Positions 1 through 7,957 of a DNA stretch of 64,000 nucleotides are shown here, piece by piece. The number at the start of each line of letters is the position of its first letter. Position 1 is the stretch's first letter. This DNA comes from Metabacillus arenae (GTDB taxonomy: Bacteria; Bacillota; Bacilli; Bacillales; Bacillaceae), in NCBI RefSeq assembly GCF_014773385.1, contig NZ_JACXAI010000002.1:62001-126000 (forward strand), in the 5' to 3' direction. The notes under the pieces were generated by a model that saw only the letters and a program-made list of their open reading frames with translations, made no database searches and was not told where the DNA came from. The translations under genes were made by a program, and so were the position numbers.

Positions 1-484
1 CATAGTAATCTTTTTTCTGAAGCTCGCCAAACATAGTTTCCAATACCTTTACTTGATTTTGCTGGAGAAGAATAAAGGCCGATAATGGATATTGCTGGTG
101 TATATCTTGAATTTGATCTAATACAGCATGTTCCTCCCAATAAAAACTTGTTTCAACCGGATTTTGCATCTCAAAGGTTTCCCATATACCACTATCATCT
201 GAAGCGAATAGGATGATACTTCTTGGCATCTCACGCTCTCTACTGGAAATGTATTTTTCTATTTTTTCTCTTATTGAAACAAACCTTTTCTTTTCATCTA
301 AATCACTTATTTCCAGATACTCCCCTAAACGATTCAATCCGTTCTTTAAAGCAATTTTCCATTCTCCACCTTGTTGATCTTGATTGCGGCGATCAGTGTT
401 TAAATAAAGTGTCAACATTTTGTCAGGTTTTTGCAGGGCAAGATGTTCTAGCATTTGGATTTTTTTTGAAAAGACATAGATCAT
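1..484 (-). CDS. Partial VLRF1-type (Vms1-like) peptide-release factor, N-terminal part
   Basis: The C-terminal part lies beyond the window edge. The visible 161 residues include LTLYLNTDRRNQ, a strand typical of the eRF1-like VLRF1 family, and a neighbour of YocB type is expected just upstream of yocH in B. subtilis. These proteins are thought to cleave peptidyl-tRNA on stalled ribosomes; that is family knowledge, not seen here. The start is odd. The in-frame ATG at 484 directly abuts the AAGGAGG site with no spacer. A well-spaced ATG at 477 is out of frame because of a run of eight A residues (about 461-468); nine A residues would put it in frame. The family call is moderate. Confidence 0.5.
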   Translation of the reverse strand, partial: MIYVFSKKIQMLEHLALQKPDKMLTLYLNTDRRNQDQQGGEWKIALKNGLNRLGEYLEISDLDEKKRFVSIREKIEKYISSREREMPRSIILFASDDSGIWETFEMQNPVETSFYWEEHAVLDQIQDIHQQYPLSAFILLQQNQVKVLETMFGELQKKDYY

Positions 485-555
485 CCTCCTTAATTAGACC
501 TTACTTATTAATTATCTTTAATAGGCTCCTTTAAACATGAAATTTCGTTAATAGT

Positions 556-680
556 AAAAGGGGCTGTCCAATAAGTCGATTTTTCGGCTATTGGATGCCA
601 CTTAACATGTTTCAGAATGCTGATATAATAACATTCTTGATTTAATTATTAATGAATTACCCTTTTGGACAGCTTCTTTT
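556..680. repeat. MITE-like element with imperfect terminal inverted repeats
   Basis: Left end 556-575 reads AAAAGGGGCTGTCCAATAAG. The reverse complement of right end 661-680 reads AAAAGAAGCTGTCCAAAAGG, matching at 16 of 20 positions. The 125-bp element is AT-rich and has no ORF. The GGCTGTCC ends resemble the termini of IS1182-like insertion sequences, so this may be a non-autonomous or decayed derivative. It ends at the stop codon of the downstream symporter gene and may supply its 3' end. Confidence 0.4.
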
Positions 681-2004
681 AATAAACACCAATCACATCA
701 AGAAAAACCGCAATGATGACAACTGGAATTACATATTTCAACAGGAAAAACCAAACTGAGAACCAAATGCTGCCGCCTATTTCTCTCTTTAAAACATCCT
801 TTTTCATTTTAAGTGGAACAAAAATCGAAATGAGGAAGACACCCAGCGGCATTAAAATATTACTGACTAAATAGTCCGCTTGATCAAAAAGGATTTTATC
901 AAATAACGTATATTCGCTTAAAACTCCAAACGATAATGCGGATGGAATGCCAAACAGCAAAATAAGAAAACCGACAATCCAAGTAATTTTTACCCTTCGT
1001 TGCCGTTCATCTTTAATGATTGAGGCAACAATAATTTCAAGCATTGAAAAAGCAGAGGTTAGTGTTGCAAATAAGAAAAGCCCAAGAAATAAGCTTAAAA
1101 AGACTCCTCCTAACGAAATTTGTTCGAATACAGCAGGCAGTACTACAAATAATAAACCCGGTCCTTCTGCAGGCTCGATTCCCAATGAAAAAGTTGCCGG
1201 GAATATTGCTAAACCTGCGAGCAATGCGATAAAAACATTTAAACCGACAATAGAAAAAGCTGAATTAGGTAAGCTTTCTTTTTTTGAAAGATATGAGCTG
1301 TACGTTACCATCACAGAGACCCCAATACTTAGGGAGAAAAAAGACTGCCCCATTGCGTACAAAATCGCTTCAGATGTAATATTAGAAAAGTTTGGTTTTA
1401 GGAAGAATTCAACACCCTCCATTGCGCCCTCCAGTGTAAGTGAGCGGACAATCAATACTAAAAATAAAATAAATAAAGCAGGCATCATATATTTATTTGC
1501 CTTTTCAATTCCAGCCTGTACACCTTTTGCTACCACAATGATGACAACTACTATGAATAGCAATTGTGATCCAACTACTAAATATGGATTTGCAATGATA
1601 TGTTCAAAATAAGCACTATAACCTGATTCTACCTGAAGCAGCTGTCCAGTTAAATTAGTTATTAGATATAAAATGATCCATCCACCGATTACACTATAAA
1701 ATGAAAGCAGGATAAAACAAGTGATGACTCCGAGACGGCCAATCCAATGCCACCTGCTAGCAGGTACGATTATTTTATAGGCGGTAATTGCCTCTTTTTG
1801 AGTACTTCGGCCAATTGCAAACTCAGCTAGCAACAATGGAAGACCGACAATGAAAGTAAAAAGAAGAAAGATGAAGAAAAACGCTCCCCCTCCACTTGTG
1901 CCTGCCACATAGGGAAATTTCCAAATTGCCCCTAACCCGATTGCGCTTCCAGCAGCTGCTAAAATAAAACCAATCTTAGATGTCCATTGCTCTTGGTTAT
2001 TCAT
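679..2004 (-). CDS. Sodium-dependent transporter, NSS/SNF family (YocR-like)
   Basis: A 441-residue membrane protein of the neurotransmitter:sodium symporter family, which imports amino acids or related solutes with Na+. The start of TM1 shows the hallmark [17 protein letters not shown] (about residues 19-35), where the unwound helix binds Na+ and substrate, followed by GGGAFFFIF of TM2 and LAEFAIGR at the end of that helix. About eleven hydrophobic segments follow, typical of the shorter bacterial members. B. subtilis YocR is the closest named protein I know in this genomic neighbourhood, although there it lies after sodF. The ATG is preceded by CGGAG. Substrate cannot be told from sequence. 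Confidence 0.85.
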   Translation of the reverse strand: MNNQEQWTSKIGFILAAAGSAIGLGAIWKFPYVAGTSGGGAFFFIFLLFTFIVGLPLLLAEFAIGRSTQKEAITAYKIIVPASRWHWIGRLGVITCFILLSFYSVIGGWIILYLITNLTGQLLQVESGYSAYFEHIIANPYLVVGSQLLFIVVVIIVVAKGVQAGIEKANKYMMPALFILFLVLIVRSLTLEGAMEGVEFFLKPNFSNITSEAILYAMGQSFFSLSIGVSVMVTYSSYLSKKESLPNSAFSIVGLNVFIALLAGLAIFPATFSLGIEPAEGPGLLFVVLPAVFEQISLGGVFLSLFLGLFLFATLTSAFSMLEIIVASIIKDERQRRVKITWIVGFLILLFGIPSALSFGVLSEYTLFDKILFDQADYLVSNILMPLGVFLISIFVPLKMKKDVLKREIGGSIWFSVWFFLLKYVIPVVIIAVFLDVIGVY

Positions 2005-2360
2005 GATTTAACTCCGTTTCTATAAAAATGTCATAAAGTAAAATTGTATAGTACTGATAAGAAAGTGTAAAGGATAAGAAAAAATTCCGTTTTTTATTGT
2101 TCTAAATAGTATAGGATCGTAATCTACTCTAAACCGGATTCTTGTATTCTGTCCCATACTGGGGTTAAATTAGTTAATAAATTACCTCGTCCTCATCCCC
2201 TTCCTTTATAAGATCTGACTTTATCGGAAAATTATCCTAAGAATATTTTCGGGCGACTGTCAGTTTTATTTTAAGAGTTTACATTGCTTTGAAAATAGGA
2301 AAATAACAAATGATGGAATTAGAATTTTTCCAAATAATAAAAAGGAAGGATGTTGTCAGC
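2005..2360. other. Intergenic region between divergent genes
   Basis: AT-rich spacer between the symporter and the M23 peptidase gene. It must carry both promoters, but I see no convincing -35/-10 pair or operator. The ORF frame of the peptidase runs back to an ATG at 2310 within this stretch, but without a ribosome site. Confidence 0.4.
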
Positions 2361-3377
2361 TTGAAAGTAAATAGTAGTGTAATTGCTTTAATGGCAGCAG
2401 GAATGATCCCAGCCTTAGGATCAGTAGAATATCCAGCTAAGCCGGTTAACCAGATTGAAATTAGTAGTGAGATAATGAATAGGAATGTTTCCAAGAAAAA
2501 CGAGATTAAGCCTAGGGAATTCGGAGACGTTTTTTTGAAAGAGGATTTTGACTCCATCTACCATCAAACGAGTAGAGAATTTAAGAAAGCTTTAACGCTT
2601 GATCAGTTTAAAGATGTAGCACAATCTTTTAACCATGGTGTTCAAGGATATAACTTGGAAACAAGCCTGCCGATTAGTAAGAAAGTGAAACAATATATTT
2701 GGCTTGATCGAGAGAGGACAAAAGGAATTAGTGTGGTTTTCGATCGACAGCATACCATTGTGGGGTTGAATCTGATACCACTAGTCTCCAATCCAGAAAG
2801 CGATCGGCAATTCACAAAAAATGATTACATTATGCCGATTAAAGATAAATGGTTAGTATTTTGGGGTGGTACAAATCAATTAGTCAATTATCATTATGCA
2901 ACCGAAAATCAGCGCTATGCATATGATTTAGTTATCATGAAAAAAAGGCAAACGTACCATGGAGATCCAAAAAAGAATGACCATTATTATGCTTTCGGTA
3001 AAGACGTAATTTCACCTGAAGATGGGAAAATTGTCAAAGTGGTAGACGGCATTAAGGATAATGTTCCTGGTGAAATGAATCCAGATCAGCCGGCAGGTAA
3101 TCACGTCATCATTGAGCACAAAAACGGCGAATATAGTATGCTTGCCCATTTCAAGCAAGACTCTATTGAGGTTAAAGAAGGGGAATATATAAATAAGGGT
3201 GATAAAATAGGGTTGTGTGGAAACTCAGGAAATTCATCGGAGGCTCATATCCATTTTCAAGTAATGGATTCACCAAATTTCTTCAGTAGTAACTCCATTC
3301 GAATCCGGTTTGAAGACAGCTCTAACCCGATACGAGGAGATTTCGTTTACCCAGTAAATCGAGTGAAAAAAAGGTAA
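2361..3377 (+). CDS. Exported M23-family metallopeptidase with N-terminal DUF3887-like domain
   Basis: Likely cleaves peptidoglycan peptide bridges, or acts as a degenerate regulator of such enzymes. Residues 1-25 after the TTG start (MKVNSSVIALMAAGMIPALG) look like a short signal peptide. A middle domain resembles DUF3887 (FKKALTLDQFKDVAQSF). The C-terminal half is the M23 beta-fold: the zinc-site block lies around RYAYDLVI, GNHVIIEH and the final AHIHFQV motif, with GDKIGLCGNSG between. The start was moved from ATG 2310 to TTG 2361 because AAAGGAAGG lies about 11 bases upstream of it and the signal peptide then begins properly. It converges on yocH and shares its terminator. Confidence 0.8.
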   Translation: MKVNSSVIALMAAGMIPALGSVEYPAKPVNQIEISSEIMNRNVSKKNEIKPREFGDVFLKEDFDSIYHQTSREFKKALTLDQFKDVAQSFNHGVQGYNLETSLPISKKVKQYIWLDRERTKGISVVFDRQHTIVGLNLIPLVSNPESDRQFTKNDYIMPIKDKWLVFWGGTNQLVNYHYATENQRYAYDLVIMKKRQTYHGDPKKNDHYYAFGKDVISPEDGKIVKVVDGIKDNVPGEMNPDQPAGNHVIIEHKNGEYSMLAHFKQDSIEVKEGEYINKGDKIGLCGNSGNSSEAHIHFQVMDSPNFFSSNSIRIRFEDSSNPIRGDFVYPVNRVKKR

Positions 3378-3465
3378 TATGAAGATATTCCTAAATCCTT
3401 CAAAAATGACCTTTCCTTGTCAACTTTTGACATTGAACGAATATAAAGCTATAAAATTATGAAAC

Positions 3466-3508
3466 TAAAAAAACCCTTAGTTCATTGATAGACCTAAGGG
3501 TTTTTTAT
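3466..3508. terminator. Bidirectional Rho-independent terminator
   Basis: AAAAAACCCTTAG pairs with CTAAGGGTTTTTT around a 13-base loop. A- and T-tracts on both sides let it serve the convergent M23 peptidase and yocH genes. Confidence 0.85.
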
Positions 3509-3518
3509 TAAATTTTAT

Positions 3519-4289
3519 TTACTCTAATACTTTTACTTTAACCTCTTTAGTGCCCCATTGTTGGGCTTCCGATTCAGAAGAGATAAATACATCAATTTTA
3601 TTGCCTTTTATGGCTCCGCCAGTATCCCCAGCGATAGCTTCTCCATATCCTTCAACATGAACCTTAGATCCTAGTGGAATCACATTTGGATCAACAGCGA
3701 TTACTTTTTGATTTGGGTTTGCTTTTAAATCAATACCTGTTGAGGTTGTACCAGAACAACCTTCACAGTTTGCTGTATAGGCGGTTGCTGTAACAGAGAT
3801 TTCTTTCCCATCAGACGATTCAGCTGGAGAAGCTGCAACTGGATCTGCACCTGCTGGCGCCGCTTTTACAGGCTCTGCTTGATTCGTCTGTTGTTCAATT
3901 GGTTCTGCTTGGAATGTATTTTTTGTCTGCTCTTGCTTATGTTTGATGATTAGATTTTGATCCGGTTGGATAGTATGAGAATCAAGTCCATTCCAACCTT
4001 TCAAATCTTCAATTGAAACGTTATATTCTTTTGCGATACCCCATAGAGAATCGCCATTTTGAACTTTATAATTTTCATGGAGAGAGACCTGTAATGTGTC
4101 ACCAGGGTGAATAACTTCTCCTGATAGGTTGTTCAAATGTTTTAAATCTTCAACTGAGACTTCTTTTTGTTTGGAAATACCCCAAAGAGTGTCCCCATCT
4201 TTAACTTTTACTTCCTCAGCTGAAGCATTGGCTGCAACCCCTCCAGATAGTGCAGCGACTGCTACGAATGATAAAATGTTTTTTTTCAT
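3519..4289 (-). CDS. yocH: Cell-wall protein with two LysM domains and a 3D hydrolase domain (YocH)
   Basis: A secreted peptidoglycan-binding autolysin. Residues 1-24 form a signal peptide ending ANASA. Two LysM repeats (about 27-69 and 74-116; GDTLWGISK and GDSLWGIAK) bind glycan strands. A Gln/Pro/Ala-rich linker follows, then a 3D domain at about 165-256 with the conserved aspartates in VDPNVIPLG, AGDTGGAIKG and NKIDVF, the active site shared with MltA-type lytic enzymes. Length (256) and order match B. subtilis YocH, a WalRK target. A WalR-like box and a long folded leader lie upstream. The ATG has a GGGAGGT site. Confidence 0.9.
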   Translation of the reverse strand: MKKNILSFVAVAALSGGVAANASAEEVKVKDGDTLWGISKQKEVSVEDLKHLNNLSGEVIHPGDTLQVSLHENYKVQNGDSLWGIAKEYNVSIEDLKGWNGLDSHTIQPDQNLIIKHKQEQTKNTFQAEPIEQQTNQAEPVKAAPAGADPVAASPAESSDGKEISVTATAYTANCEGCSGTTSTGIDLKANPNQKVIAVDPNVIPLGSKVHVEGYGEAIAGDTGGAIKGNKIDVFISSESEAQQWGTKEVKVKVLE

Positions 4290-4306
4290 TTTATTACCTC
4301 CCTGTT

Positions 4307-4382
4307 AGCTGACGGCAGTCAAAAGTTCACTTCTGTGTGAGTTAATAACTTTTTTTCTTAGAACTTTTGGCACTGCTAAGCT
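4307..4382 (-). promoter_or_regulatory. Large hairpin in the yocH 5' leader
   Basis: Three collinear paired blocks are visible: AGCT, GCAGT and CAAAAGTTC on one arm match GAACTTTTG, ACTGC and AGCT on the other, 18 pairs in total with small bulges. The hairpin sits just upstream of the GGGAGGT ribosome site. It does not fit any riboswitch consensus I know. A role in mRNA stability or translation control is inference. Confidence 0.55.
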
Positions 4383-4434
4383 GACTAAAAGCCAATCAAC
4401 GTGTCCTATCTTAACATGAAATAAAGGCTTTTAA

Positions 4435-4451
4435 AGAACAAGGGGTTAACA
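4435..4451 (-). promoter_or_regulatory. WalR (YycF)-like box upstream of yocH
   Basis: On the minus strand the sequence is TGTTAA-CCCCT-TGTTCT, a direct repeat with the 5-bp spacing of the WalR consensus TGTWAH-N5-TGTWAH. The first half matches fully and the second has one mismatch. B. subtilis yocH is a WalRK target, so this is a plausible activator site. Confidence 0.6.
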
Positions 4452-4873
4452 GTTTCTTTACCCTATTACAAAAATATAATGAAAAGTTTACAAATGGTTC
4501 CACATATATCCAATTGCCTATTTTATTTATGAAATCTCCTAAAATTACTTCTAACCTCTATTTTTTAACAATTTTCACAAAAAAGCGGGTATCTCCTACT
4601 AAACTATTGTTTTACTTTGGATTTAGGGCATTTTGTAAGCTGACATTAAGTAATCAAGTGAATGTGAACATAACCTAACCAATTCTATTAATAAAATATT
4701 CCTGTTTAACCTTCATTACTTGATACCTTTTCAATTCTGCAAGAGGATTGCTTTAATATCGATTGGTGAGAGGACAAAGTCAGCTATCTCTTTGGGCGCC
4801 TTAATGTAAGTTTAATGAAATAACTAGGAGGGAAAATAAAAAAAGACAATATTATTGAGAGGAGAAATGACCA

Positions 4874-5167
4874 ATGAAGAATAAACTTGATTGGCTTAAA
4901 AATCGGAAGGTTATTTTCATTTCTGGTATTACCCTTTCAACCTTAGGGGTCACAACCTATTTACTAAAAGATGAAGAAAATCGTACAAAAACAAAACAGT
5001 TATTAGGAAAATTAAAACCTGCTGGTTCATCAAATTTAAGCGTTGAAAAATCAGAACTTCAAAAAGCCGGCACTCCAGATCCGATGGACACAGAAGACAA
5101 TAAAATGGTTTCAGAAGGCTCGACTTTTTCTGTGCAATATTACAATAAAGTCCGTAACGGAAATTAA
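4874..5167 (+). CDS. Small membrane-anchored protein of unknown function
   Basis: A 97-residue protein with one hydrophobic segment at about residues 13-27 (VIFISGITLSTLGVTTYLL) after a basic N-terminus, so a single-pass or signal-anchor topology is likely. The remainder is polar and probably disordered, rich in Lys, Glu and Ser. It has a good GAGGAG site nine bases before the ATG and a terminator shared with convergent recQ. I do not recognise the family. The ribosome site, terminator and its own intergenic space support it as real. Confidence 0.65.
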   Translation: MKNKLDWLKNRKVIFISGITLSTLGVTTYLLKDEENRTKTKQLLGKLKPAGSSNLSVEKSELQKAGTPDPMDTEDNKMVSEGSTFSVQYYNKVRNGN

Positions 5168-5199
5168 CGAAAGTTTGTTCCGAATATAAAGCCGCAAAT

Positions 5200-5225
5200 A
5201 AGAGGCAGCTCCACCGCCTCTTTTT
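5200..5225 (+). terminator. Rho-independent terminator
   Basis: AGAGGC pairs with GCCTCT around a 9-base loop, followed by a T-tract on the plus strand. It ends the small membrane-protein gene and lies just past the recQ stop. Confidence 0.7.
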
Positions 5226-5228
5226 CTG

Positions 5229-7028
5229 TTAATTTTCAGTTGTCATAGATAGGTTATCATTTTCTAAATATTTTTGAATTACCTCAATAAATCTACTTCC
5301 ATAACGCTCTTTTTTCTGAAGTCCTACACCTTTGACTTCCAAAAATTCATCTTCATTTTTAGGTTGATATAAACACATCTCCCTTAACGTGACATCTGAA
5401 AAAACCACGAAAGGCGGCACATTTTCTTCTTGGGAGATTTCTTTTCTAAGTGCTCTTAATTTTTCAAATAATTCTCCATTTGATTCTAGACTTTGAATCT
5501 TTATTTTTTCTTTTTTCAATACGTCCTGTTTTCCTAATAATACTTCCTTTCCTTTGTTTGTGACAAAGAGGATTGGATATTGGCCTCCAGACACACCAAT
5601 TAATTGCTCGGAAGTTAAAAAATCAATAAATTCCGTAATACTTTTCATAGACCGATCCTTTAAAATGCCATAGGTAGACAATTTATCAAACTCCAATTGC
5701 TTTACCTTTTTGTTTGATGAACCTGTTAAAACCTGACTTATTATACTTTTGCCAAATCTCTCCCCTGTTCGGATGACACAGGATAACACCATTTGCGCTT
5801 CAATTGTAACATCTACAGCCGTTCTATCGTCCGTACAGCTGCTGCATTTTCCGCACTTATCAGAATGCTCTATTTCTCCAAAATAATGCTGGATATACCT
5901 TTGTAAGCAATTCTCCGTATAGCAATAGTCTGCCATTTGCTGTAATTTAACTAACTCCTGATTTTTACGCTCGTCATTCATTTGATTTTGGTCAATCAAA
6001 AACCGCTGCAGCTGAATATCCTGCGGGGAAAATAATAAGATACACTCACTTATTAAGCCATCTCTTCCTGCCCTGCCAGCTTCTTGATAATAACTTTCCA
6101 TGTTCTTAGGGAGCTGATAATGAAGGACGTAACGAACATTTGACTTATCAATACCCATCCCAAATGCATTCGATGCTACCATGACACTGATCTGGTCATT
6201 TAAAAAAAGGTCTTGATGCTTTTCCCTCTCTACATCACTTAATCCAGCATGATACTTTCCGGCTTTTACACCACTTCTCTTAAATTGTTCATAAATTTGA
6301 TCTACATCTTTTCTAGTGGAGGCATATACAATACCTGATTCTGATTTATTGTTGTCTACATATTTCCTGATGAAATCAGATCTGTTCTGCCCTTTCACTA
6401 CTTTAAACTGCAGGTTTTCTCTTTCAAAGCCTGTTACAAAACAATCTTCCTCACTGATTTTTAAAGAACTGCATATATCCTTTTTCACAATCGGTGTTGC
6501 CGTAGCTGTTAAGGCTAATACAACAGGGGAAGCTGACAATTGCTTAATAAGGGGAAAAATCTTCATATAACTTGGTCTGAAATCGTGCCCCCATTGAGAA
6601 ATACAATGGGCTTCATCAATTGCAATAAGAGATATTGGTAAATCTTTGATAATATTTCTAAAAGAATCAGATTCCAGACGTTCAGGAGAAATATAAAGAA
6701 TTTTATAAAATTCATTTCTTGTTTTGTCAATACGCTCAGTTATTTCTTGCGATGTTAAAGAACTGTTTATATAGGCAGCAGGAATACCTACTTGTGTTAA
6801 TGAGTCGACTTGATCTTTCATTAAAGAGATCAAAGGTGAAATGACTATACTAACACCAGATAAAATACAGGCAGGGATTTGATAGCAAATCGACTTTCCT
6901 CCACCGGTAGGTAATATTCCAGCTGTGTGTTTACCGGCCAGTACATTTTCAATAATTTCCTTTTGGCCTCTTCTAAATGATGGATAGCCAAAATACTGAC
7001 TTAACAGTTGTTCTGCTTTTTCTATCAA
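5229..7028 (-). CDS. recQ: ATP-dependent DNA helicase RecQ (YocI type)
   Basis: A 3'-5' superfamily-2 DNA helicase acting in recombination and fork repair. Walker A TGGGKS is at residues 41-46, the DEAH box (IDEAHC) at 138-141, and the aromatic-rich loop QWGHDFRP at 145-152. The second RecA domain holds GIVYASTRKD, VMVASNAFGMGIDK and QEAGRAGRDG. A four-cysteine zinc site is formed by CYTENC and CGKCSSC, followed by a winged-helix region. An HRDC domain occupies about 510-590 (FVVFSDVTLREMC, VKGVG). Length (599) fits the short Bacillus YocI paralogue. The start is TTG with a GGGGGG ribosome site. Confidence 0.95.
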   Translation of the reverse strand: MIEKAEQLLSQYFGYPSFRRGQKEIIENVLAGKHTAGILPTGGGKSICYQIPACILSGVSIVISPLISLMKDQVDSLTQVGIPAAYINSSLTSQEITERIDKTRNEFYKILYISPERLESDSFRNIIKDLPISLIAIDEAHCISQWGHDFRPSYMKIFPLIKQLSASPVVLALTATATPIVKKDICSSLKISEEDCFVTGFERENLQFKVVKGQNRSDFIRKYVDNNKSESGIVYASTRKDVDQIYEQFKRSGVKAGKYHAGLSDVEREKHQDLFLNDQISVMVASNAFGMGIDKSNVRYVLHYQLPKNMESYYQEAGRAGRDGLISECILLFSPQDIQLQRFLIDQNQMNDERKNQELVKLQQMADYCYTENCLQRYIQHYFGEIEHSDKCGKCSSCTDDRTAVDVTIEAQMVLSCVIRTGERFGKSIISQVLTGSSNKKVKQLEFDKLSTYGILKDRSMKSITEFIDFLTSEQLIGVSGGQYPILFVTNKGKEVLLGKQDVLKKEKIKIQSLESNGELFEKLRALRKEISQEENVPPFVVFSDVTLREMCLYQPKNEDEFLEVKGVGLQKKERYGSRFIEVIQKYLENDNLSMTTEN

Positions 7029-7214
7029 ACTATTTTCCCCCCATGAATCTTTCCGAACTATTTTTTACATCGTTCACATTATACGTGAATTTTTAAAGAA
7101 AAGCGAAAGGTGAAAAAATGCTTTTCATATGGTTTTAAAGAGTATTTTAGATACATCATTGATGCATTTTGATTATCTGATTGTGGTCTTAACCAATTCT
7201 TTTGATTAAATATT

Positions 7215-7250
7215 AAAAACCCACAGAAGGATTGATTTCTGTGAGTTTTT
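7215..7250 (-). terminator. Rho-independent terminator
   Basis: On the minus strand AAAAACTCACAGAA pairs with TTCTGTGGGTTTTT around an 8-base loop. It ends the small gene at 7255-7428. Confidence 0.8.
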
Positions 7251-7254
7251 TCGT

Positions 7255-7428
7255 CTATTCCCTATCAAGCTGAATATCGTTGTCACTTTCAATGATCACA
7301 TCTAAATGCCCTTGTTCTTCCAGTTCCTCTTTCTTTAACAATGCTTCTTCCTCTGATTGAAAGATAGGACCATCAAAGATTCGTTCTAACGTGCTCTTAT
7401 CTGTATATTGTACAATGAAGCTGATCAT
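7255..7428 (-). CDS. Small acidic protein of unknown function
   Basis: A 57-residue protein, MISFIVQYTDKSTLERIFDG followed by SEEEALLKKEELEEQGHLDV, then an acidic tail. The pattern of a short beta strand, an EEEA helix and a second strand suggests a small alpha/beta fold. The ORF could begin at TTG 7437, but AAAGGAGA lies nine bases from ATG 7428 and abuts the TTG, so the ATG is chosen. It has its own terminator. I do not recognise the family. Confidence 0.6.
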   Translation of the reverse strand: MISFIVQYTDKSTLERIFDGPIFQSEEEALLKKEELEEQGHLDVIIESDNDIQLDRE

Positions 7429-7554
7429 TTCTATCAATCTCCTTTTCTAATTAATCAAAAGTTTGTTATTATTATGTTAATGTCGGTTTACTATCATTTA
7501 CACTGAATTTAGCTTATTTAAACATATGATTTCATTGGGATGGGAGTTTTGATA

Positions 7555-7851
7555 ATGAAGAAACCATGCAATATTTCTCTTATAGGGAAAGGGATTTTTC
7601 TAAGTAGTTTCATATCCACAGTTATCTCATATCTCTTGTCAAAACTATCATCAAGTAAAAGCACAACTATAAAAGAAATTGAATCTGAACAAACTAATAA
7701 AGATCCTCTAATAAAAGGAAATATTAATGCACAGGGCAAACTAATTTACCATGTACCAGAAGGTCAATTCTATGAGATTACAAATGCTGTAGAGTGGTTC
7801 CATACAGAGGAAGAAGCAAATGCTGCTGGATATCGACGCTCACAAAGGTAA
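7555..7851 (+). CDS. Small membrane protein with C-terminal sunset-type domain
   Basis: After a hydrophobic N-terminal helix (about residues 8-28, a likely membrane anchor), the C-terminal 45 residues read IKGNINAQGKLIYHVPEGQF and end in EEEANAAGYRRSQR. This matches the short sunset motif (GNI...G..IYH.P....Y......E.WF.TE.EA..AGYR.S), often found at the end of thermonucleases and small secreted proteins. Here it stands alone behind an anchor with no nuclease domain. Function is unknown. ATG 7555 is preferred over 7540 because GGGAG is eight bases upstream. Confidence 0.65.
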   Translation: MKKPCNISLIGKGIFLSSFISTVISYLLSKLSSSKSTTIKEIESEQTNKDPLIKGNINAQGKLIYHVPEGQFYEITNAVEWFHTEEEANAAGYRRSQR

Positions 7852-7869
7852 AAATTTGCCTCTTTATAG

Positions 7870-7912
7870 AAAAACCCGGTTTTCCTTACTTTAAGGAAAA
7901 CCGGATTTTTTT
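7870..7912. terminator. Strong bidirectional terminator
   Basis: CCGGTTTTCCTTA pairs with TAAGGAAAACCGG, flanked by A- and T-tracts. It separates the convergent sunset-domain gene and the oxidoreductase gene. Confidence 0.9.
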
Positions 7913-7957
7913 GAAGAATACATAGAGCGACCGTTTTTGATTCCTAATAAACACTCT

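Larger units (their letters stand above)
4290..4873. other. Long divergent intergenic region
   Basis: A 584-bp spacer between yocH and the small membrane-protein gene. It contains the yocH leader hairpin (4307-4382) and a WalR-like direct repeat (4435-4451). I see no ORF. The last 70 bases hold the GAGGAG ribosome site of the rightward gene; its promoter was not identified. Confidence 0.6.

Noticed and set aside
223-534. 103-residue plus-strand ORF
   Set aside because: It is the antisense shadow of the truncated release-factor gene, whose protein is far more natural in composition.
947-1612. 221-residue plus-strand ORF inside the symporter gene
   Set aside because: Lies entirely opposite a clear NSS transporter; no ribosome site or family features.
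4290-4430. c-di-AMP (ydaO) riboswitch in the yocH leader
   Set aside because: Considered because such riboswitches often precede wall hydrolase genes, but the conserved ydaO loop sequences are absent.
7518-7739. 73-residue minus-strand ORF
   Set aside because: Antisense to the sunset-domain gene, with low-complexity hydrophobic translation and no ribosome site.
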